Positions 5,780 to 9,550 of a stretch of 9,550 nucleotides of DNA are shown in pieces. The notes beneath the pieces were generated by a model. That model saw only the letters and a program-made list of their open reading frames with translations. It was not told where the DNA came from and made no database searches. Position numbers and translations under genes: made by a program. The first letter of the stretch is position 1, and every line of letters begins with the position of its first letter. Source of the stretch: Deltaproteobacteria bacterium (GTDB lineage: Bacteria > Desulfobacterota > Desulfobulbia > Desulfobulbales > UBA5123); assembly GCA_021788685.1 (NCBI GenBank), contig JAJYKH010000080.1, forward strand, positions 1 through 9,550, in the 5' to 3' direction.

Positions 5780-6347
5780 ATCGTCCAATATGCCCCGCAC
5801 GACTTTCAGCAGTTTCATCGGCGAGACGGGCTTGAAGAGCACTGGCAAGCCTCCTTTAATGGAGGCCTTCTGCCGAATGATGGCCGGGGCGTAGCCGCTC
5901 GCGAAAGAGGACTTTCGCGTCGGGTCTGGTTTTCCTGATGGCATCGAAGGCCTTCTTGCCGTTCATCTTCGGCATGATGAGGTCGAGCAGGAAGAGATCG
6001 ATTTTATCACGGCATTCAGTGGTATTCTTGACCGCCTCCTCGCCGTCCGCAGCTTCGACGGCCGTGTACCCGGACCGCTGCAGGACGCTCCGGTAAAAGC
6101 TCCGCACCGCCTCGTCATCCTCGGTCATCCTCGGCGATCAGGACCGTCTCCCCGTTGCCCGGGGCGGCTTCCGTTTCCGGCTCCCTTCCCTCCCGGCCAA
6201 GGCCTTTCAGGCGATGGGCAGGTAGATTCTGTACACGACCATTTGCCCCCGGATCTTCCAGGAGAGGCGAATGGTTATCCGGCGGCCGGACAGGTCGCAC
6301 GTGGGGCTCTCATTATCTTTTCTTTTCGACCAGGAGGGCTTGCGCCG
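5780..6347 (-). pseudogene. Decayed C-terminus of a hybrid histidine kinase / response-regulator receiver
   Basis: A phosphoreceiver domain is readable only by changing frame. Piece one, to about 6134, ends ETVLIAEDD. Piece two (about 6125-5904) runs EAVRSFYRSV... through LLDLIMPKMNG to KVLF. Piece three (5902 down to about 5780) runs ASGYAPAIIRQKA... to LFKPVSPMKLLKVVRGILDD. All receiver landmarks survive across frames: the acidic pair, the phosphoacceptor Asp in LLDLIMP, the Ser of ASG and the Lys of FKP. The first break is a perfect 10-bp tandem duplication (6115-6124 and 6125-6134); the second is one extra base near 5903. Upstream, VVYRIYLPIA followed by TGA (6207-6209) resembles the last strand of a histidine-kinase ATPase domain (IYLP), again out of frame with the linker PETEAAPGNG. 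The kinase core itself is missing. Sequencing error could cause one break but hardly all three. Confidence 0.75.
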
Positions 6348-6552
6348 TTAACCTGAAAATTATGCAGAAGGTCCGGGAAAAAATGGGAATCGCTTTGTGG
6401 CAGGTGCATGCAGGAAAGGCCCGATGAGGAGCTCAAGGGCTGCGCCCCGATCGTGCGCACTTTCCGAGGTCCGCTTCCGTATGCACTGGTGCGCCCCAGG
6501 CGCCGAATCTCACGGGAGCTGGCTTGGGGATGAGCGGGATCTGGGCAGGGGT
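6348..6552. other. Intergenic stretch between the oxidoreductase and the kinase pseudogene
   Basis: No gene could be supported. Open frames crossing it do not look like protein, and no histidine-kinase H, N or G1 box was recognised in any minus-strand frame, so the missing part of the decayed kinase is probably deleted. A 5-bp hairpin, GCGCC (6491-6495) with GGCGC (6499-6503), lies about 50 bases past the stop of the oxidoreductase gene but lacks a T-run, so a terminator is not called. Confidence 0.4.
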
Positions 6553-7977
6553 TTACTCCCTCCCATATTTTCTCAATACCGACTGGGCGGCGTAGTGACC
6601 GCCGAGGCCGTGGACCCCGCCGCCCGGCGGGGTAGCGGCGGAGCAGATGTACAGCCCCTCGGCCGGCATGGCATAGGGGTCCAGGCTGAAGGCCGGGCGG
6701 GCGAGGAGCTGCCGGAGGTCCTGGACCCCGCCGTTGATGTCCCCGCCCACGTAATTGGGGTTGTACTCCTCCATTTGGGCGGCATTCATGGTATGGCGCG
6801 CGAGGATGGTGCTCCGGAAGCCGGGGGCGAACCGCTCGATCTGATGCTCCATGGCGCTGACCATGCTCGCCTCGCTGTGGTGGCGCATGTGGCAGTAGCC
6901 CCAGAGGGTGTGGCGGCCCGCCGGGGCGCGGGACGGGTCGAACAGGCTCTGCTGGGCGAGGATGAGGAACGGGCGCGGGGTGAGATAGCCGCGCCAGGCC
7001 GCCCTCTCCGCCTCGGCGATCTCCTCCAGGCTGCCGCCCACGTGCACGGTGCCGGCCCGCCGGCAGGCCTCCGCCCGCCACGGCACCGGCTCCGACAGAG
7101 CCCAGTCGATCTTGAACACCCCCATGCCGTAGCGATACTTTTGCAATCGCCTCAAGTAGCCTGATGGCAGGCTGGCCCCTGCAATGCGAACGATTTGCCG
7201 CGGGGTGAGGTCGAAGAGCACCGCCGTGGACTCGGGCAGCTCGTCGAGGCTCCTGATCTCGCGGCCGGTCACGATCTCCCCCCCGGCATGGTGCAGGCGG
7301 ACAATCAAGGCCTCGGTGATGGCCTGGGAGCCGCCCCGCGGCAAGGGCCACCCCCTGGCGTGGCCGGCGATGGCGAGCACCAGCCCGAAGACGGCGGAAG
7401 GGCGCTGGTCAAGGGGAAGCATGCTGTGGGCGGCGATGCCCCCGAAAAGGGCGCGGGTTTGCGGAGAATGGAATTTCCGGTTGGCCAGGGACAGGGCGGG
7501 CTGCAGGGCGGGCAGGGCGAGGCGGACCAGAAGGGAAGGATTGGCTGGCAGCCGCAGCGGCGGACCCAGGAGATCCGCCGCCATCTGGTCCCACTCGCGG
7601 ACGAAGGGCGCCATCAGCTCGCGCCAAGCCGAGCCGTCGGGGCCGAGCGCATCCGCGGTCGCCGCCAGCGGGCGGGCGAGCACGGCGGCGGTGCCGTCAT
7701 CGAAGGGATGGGCCAGGGGCAGCTCGGGGTCTAGCCACTCCAGGCCGGCCTCTTTCAATCCATAGGAAGCGAACGCGGGCGAGGAGACCGCCAGGGGATG
7801 GATGGCTGAGCAGATGTCGTGGCGGAAACCGGGCAGGGTGAGCTCGGCCGTGCGGGCTCCCCCTCCCGGGGTGTCCCGGGACTCGTAGACGGTAACCTCC
7901 CATCCGGCCCGCGCCAGCTCGATAGCGGCGGCCAGGCCGTTGGGGCCCGAGCCGATGACGGCGGCCTTGCGCGGCAT
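6553..7977 (-). CDS. Phytoene-dehydrogenase-like FAD-dependent oxidoreductase (COG1233 type)
   Basis: A 474-residue flavoprotein. The N-terminus has the FAD-binding VIGSGPNGL (7-15), the ribose-binding Glu32 (VYES) and PGGGART (37-43), the pattern of the phytoene desaturase/PYROXD2/amine-oxidase group. The C-terminus has the matching FAD-contact segment, GLYICSAATPPGGGVHGLGG (441-460). Length is near the family norm and the frame is intact. The group includes carotenoid desaturases, retinol saturase-like enzymes and many uncharacterised oxidoreductases. No phytoene synthase or other carotenoid gene lies nearby, so the substrate is unknown and a carotenoid role is not claimed. The ATG at 7975-7977 has GAGGG about 6 bases upstream. 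It is codirectional with the ParA-like gene but separated from it by a strong terminator and about 250 bp, so it should have its own promoter. Confidence 0.88.
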   Translation of the reverse strand: MPRKAAVIGSGPNGLAAAIELARAGWEVTVYESRDTPGGGARTAELTLPGFRHDICSAIHPLAVSSPAFASYGLKEAGLEWLDPELPLAHPFDDGTAAVLARPLAATADALGPDGSAWRELMAPFVREWDQMAADLLGPPLRLPANPSLLVRLALPALQPALSLANRKFHSPQTRALFGGIAAHSMLPLDQRPSAVFGLVLAIAGHARGWPLPRGGSQAITEALIVRLHHAGGEIVTGREIRSLDELPESTAVLFDLTPRQIVRIAGASLPSGYLRRLQKYRYGMGVFKIDWALSEPVPWRAEACRRAGTVHVGGSLEEIAEAERAAWRGYLTPRPFLILAQQSLFDPSRAPAGRHTLWGYCHMRHHSEASMVSAMEHQIERFAPGFRSTILARHTMNAAQMEEYNPNYVGGDINGGVQDLRQLLARPAFSLDPYAMPAEGLYICSAATPPGGGVHGLGGHYAAQSVLRKYGRE

Positions 7978-8230
7978 CTTTTTCCCTCGATATGAGCTTC
8001 CTTCATCGGGCGGGCAGGGCGGGTGCTAAGATCAGGATAGCATGGGGCCGGTTTGCCGGCCAGGAAAGCCGGAAGGGCGGGTGGCAAATCTGGCAAACGC
8101 CATCGACCAGACCGCCGGCTCGGCGCTAGGGCGGGTTTCCCGCACATTGGAGGACCGCTTCGCTTGAGGCTTGAGGCAGAATTTATTGCTTTTGCTCCGA
8201 CCTTGGACCTCCAGCAGATTTGGGCTCGTC
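7978..8230. other. Upstream region of the FAD oxidoreductase gene with small repeats
   Basis: No gene is supported. It holds a perfect 6-bp inverted repeat with a 4-base loop, GGCCGG TTTG CCGGCC (8046-8061), and two adjacent 9-mers, TGGCAAATC and TGGCAAACG (8082-8099). Both lie 70-125 bases upstream of the oxidoreductase start, where a regulator could bind. A clear -35/-10 pair was not found. Confidence 0.4.
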
Positions 8231-8263
8231 CAAAAGAAAAAGCGCGGGATTCCTCCCGCGCTT
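8231..8263 (-). terminator. Rho-independent terminator of the ParA-like gene
   Basis: A perfect 10-bp stem, AAGCGCGGGA (8240-8249) with TCCCGCGCTT (8254-8263), and loop TTCC. Read on the minus strand it is followed by TTTTCTTTT, the expected T-run. It begins about 35 bases past the TAG stop at 8299-8301. Confidence 0.88.
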
Positions 8264-8298
8264 CTCTGAATCGGTCTGTAGTGGTTTAAGGTGAACCG

Positions 8299-9213
8299 CT
8301 ATCGCAGCAGCTTGTCGTTGTTGGCGACCTTCCGCACCAGCTCCCGGTAGTCTTCGGCGCCGGGCGAGCCGGGGGCGAACTCGTAGATGGTCTGCCCGGA
8401 GGCGGGGGCCTCCGAGAGCCGGACGTTCGAGCGGATCGGCTTGCAGAGGAGGTGGCCGTACAGCTGCTCGATCTTCTCCAGGATGCCATTGCACTTTTTG
8501 ACCCGCTGATCGTAGAAGGTCGGCAGGATGTACTTGAGGGCCACTTCCTTGCGGTGCTTCTGGATGGCCGAGAGGCTCTTGAGGAATTCCACCAGGCCCT
8601 GCAGGGTCATGATCTCGAGAGAGACCGGGGTGAGGATGTCCTTGATGTAAAAGAGGACATTGACCGTGAGGGGATCCCAGCCGGGCGAGGTGTCGACGAT
8701 CACGTAATCGTACTGGTTTTCGATCGGCTTCAGGGCCTCGGCCAGGGTGAGCTCGCCGCCGAAGTCCTTCCGGTCGATGAGCCGCTTGAGGCCGGCAAGC
8801 GATTTGCCGCCCGCGAGCAGCCACAGTCGCTCCCTGGCCTTGACGACGGCCTCGTCCGGGGCCAGCTCCTCGGTGATCAGCTCGGTGAGGCCGCCCTTGG
8901 GCTTTACCCCGAGCACAAAACTGTCCTGGCCCTGGGTATCGGTGTCCACCAGCAGCACCTTGAAGCCGGAGCAGGCCAACCCGGCGGCCAGGTTCACTGA
9001 GGTGGTGGTCTTGCCCACGCCGCCCTTGCTGATGCAAATGCCGATGCGGCGGACCGGCTGGGTGGGCTCGACCATGGCTTCCCTGGCATCCTGCTCGGCA
9101 CGGAGAGGGAACTGCTGCCCGCAGAACTTGCACCGGCCCATCTTGACGTTCGGCGGGATCTTCTTCTCGTCGATGTTGTACTGTTTCTTGCAGTGCGGGC
9201 AGATCAAAAGCAT
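8299..9213 (-). CDS. ParA/MinD-type P-loop ATPase with an N-terminal MJ0042-type zinc ribbon
   Basis: A 304-residue protein. Residues 1-36 form a zinc ribbon of the MJ0042 type: CPHC at 5-8 and CKFC at 28-31 with the spacing YNIDEKKIPPNVKMGR between. The ParA ATPase follows: deviant Walker A KGGVGKTTT (63-71) with its signature Lys, DTDTQG (90-95), Walker-B-like VIVDTSPG (171-178), and the C-terminal RLSEAPASGQTIYEF...GAEDYREL typical of ParA. Such ATPases dimerise on ATP and position DNA, chemoreceptor arrays or other cargo. No ParB gene or parS-like cluster is seen, so this is an orphan and not clearly a chromosome-partition protein. The ATG at 9211-9213 is preferred because GGAGG lies 11 bases upstream and it places the ribbon near the N-terminus, as usual; an ATG at 9229-9231 adds six residues but has no ribosome site. 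Confidence 0.9.
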   Translation of the reverse strand: MLLICPHCKKQYNIDEKKIPPNVKMGRCKFCGQQFPLRAEQDAREAMVEPTQPVRRIGICISKGGVGKTTTSVNLAAGLACSGFKVLLVDTDTQGQDSFVLGVKPKGGLTELITEELAPDEAVVKARERLWLLAGGKSLAGLKRLIDRKDFGGELTLAEALKPIENQYDYVIVDTSPGWDPLTVNVLFYIKDILTPVSLEIMTLQGLVEFLKSLSAIQKHRKEVALKYILPTFYDQRVKKCNGILEKIEQLYGHLLCKPIRSNVRLSEAPASGQTIYEFAPGSPGAEDYRELVRKVANNDKLLR

Positions 9214-9277
9214 GTGGCGCGAAGCCTCCATCGTTGGCGATAAGACGGCTGATTGCCGCCGCGGGCCGTTTCAGGAA

Positions 9278-9441
9278 TGACGATCTCGCAAAAAGCCGTC
9301 ACCCCAGCCAAGATGGCTAAGCACAAAATTTCGATATACAAGGCGCGGTGGTGTTGCGAAAGCGGAGACGTACAAAAGGTACGTTGAGCATTTCGCGACA
9401 TCGCCGCAACGCCGTAGATCGGACTTTTTGCGACGCCATCA
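9278..9441. repeat. Palindromic dispersed repeat, copy B, uninterrupted
   Basis: A 164-bp element whose ends are imperfect inverted repeats: TGACGATCTCGCAAAAAG at the left, and TGATGGCGTCGCAAAAAG on the opposite strand at the right (four mismatches). The part from 9317 aligns with 2131-2255 in the same orientation. The core hairpin pairs GTTGCGAAA (9353-9361) with TTTCGCGAC (9391-9399) and ACGTAC with GTACGT around an AAAAG loop. It lies between two minus-strand genes; its right-hand terminal TCA is the TGA stop of the gene entering from the right edge. It encodes no credible protein and looks non-autonomous. Confidence 0.85.
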
Positions 9442-9549
9442 GGGCTCATGAGTGTCCCGGTTGTTGTGAAGATATTGCCTGACCAGCAGGCTCTCCTTCC
9501 CCTTCTCCTCGAATTCCCGCAACAGCAGGCGCAGGGAGGAGTCCACCAG
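9439..9549 (-). CDS. C-terminal fragment of an unrecognised protein
   Basis: Thirty-six codons and a TGA stop (9439-9441) are visible; the rest lies beyond the right edge. The residues LVDSSLRLLLREFEEKGKES then LLVRQYLHNN look like a charged amphipathic helix and read as natural protein with good codon use, and this is the only minus-strand frame that does. No family was recognised. The final residues RDTHEP precede a stop lying in the terminal bases of repeat copy B, so the present C-terminus may have been set by that insertion. Confidence 0.6.
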   Translation of the reverse strand: MVDSSLRLLLREFEEKGKESLLVRQYLHNNRDTHEP

Positions 9550-9550
9550 C

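Noticed and set aside
5630..5944. N-terminal extension of the chemoreceptor by 105 codons, making a receiver-chemoreceptor fusion
   Set aside because: The extension begins inside a receiver fragment that needs frame changes to read. A strong Shine-Dalgarno and a TTGACA promoter precede the internal ATG at 5629, followed at once by the expected first membrane helix.
6207..6347. Small independent gene of 46 codons ending YRIYLPIA
   Set aside because: It has no ATG or ribosome site and its end matches the last strand of a histidine-kinase ATPase domain, so it is treated as part of the decayed kinase.
8046..8061. GGCCGG/CCGGCC hairpin as a terminator
   Set aside because: No T-run follows on either strand and no gene ends there; it could equally be an operator or a chance palindrome in GC-rich DNA.

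Overview
The window is GC-rich bacterial DNA with tightly packed genes. Its content suggests an anaerobic or metal-respiring member of the former Deltaproteobacteria, such as Desulfuromonadales/Geobacterales-like Desulfobacterota. The evidence is a small [4Fe-4S] ferredoxin beside a flavoprotein, an HD-GYP protein, a many-HAMP chemoreceptor, a decayed hybrid-kinase receiver, and an MJ0042 zinc-ribbon ParA ATPase. No rRNA or housekeeping marker is present, so this assignment is inference.

Layout, left to right. (1) Positions 1-174 (-) hold the 5' part of a gene for a secreted Met/Gly-rich protein. (2) A gene-free stretch of about 430 bp follows. (3) 606-1895 (+) encodes a two-HD protein ending in an HD-GYP domain, a predicted cyclic-di-GMP phosphodiesterase. 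(4) 1912-2255 is a composite of repeats: an imperfect palindrome interrupted by a second, 179-bp palindrome with short terminal inverted repeats and an apparent target-site duplication. (5) 2253-2447 (-) is a ferredoxin gene, divergent from an FAD/NAD(P)H oxidoreductase gene at 2650-3648 (+); each has its own sigma70-like promoter in the 202-bp gap. (6) 3650-5629 (-) is a methyl-accepting chemotaxis protein that converges on the oxidoreductase with one base between stop codons. (7) 5780-6347 (-) is the decayed C-terminus of a hybrid histidine kinase/receiver protein, broken by at least three frame changes, one explained by a 10-bp tandem duplication. (8) 6553-7977 (-) is a phytoene-dehydrogenase-like FAD oxidoreductase. 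(9) 8299-9213 (-) is a zinc-ribbon ParA/MinD-type ATPase with a strong terminator behind it. (10) 9278-9441 is an uninterrupted second copy of the palindromic repeat. (11) 9439-9549 (-) is the C-terminus of an unrecognised gene.

How they fit together. The ferredoxin and flavoprotein probably form an electron-transfer pair. The HD-GYP protein, chemoreceptor and dead kinase/receiver belong to signalling, but nothing in the sequence ties them to one pathway. The most distinctive content is the repeat family. Its two copies share ends that begin 5'-TGA, and in both copies that terminal TGA is the stop codon of the neighbouring gene. Comparing the copies shows how one was split by a nested insertion. 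No CRISPR array, tRNA, rRNA or intact transposase was seen.
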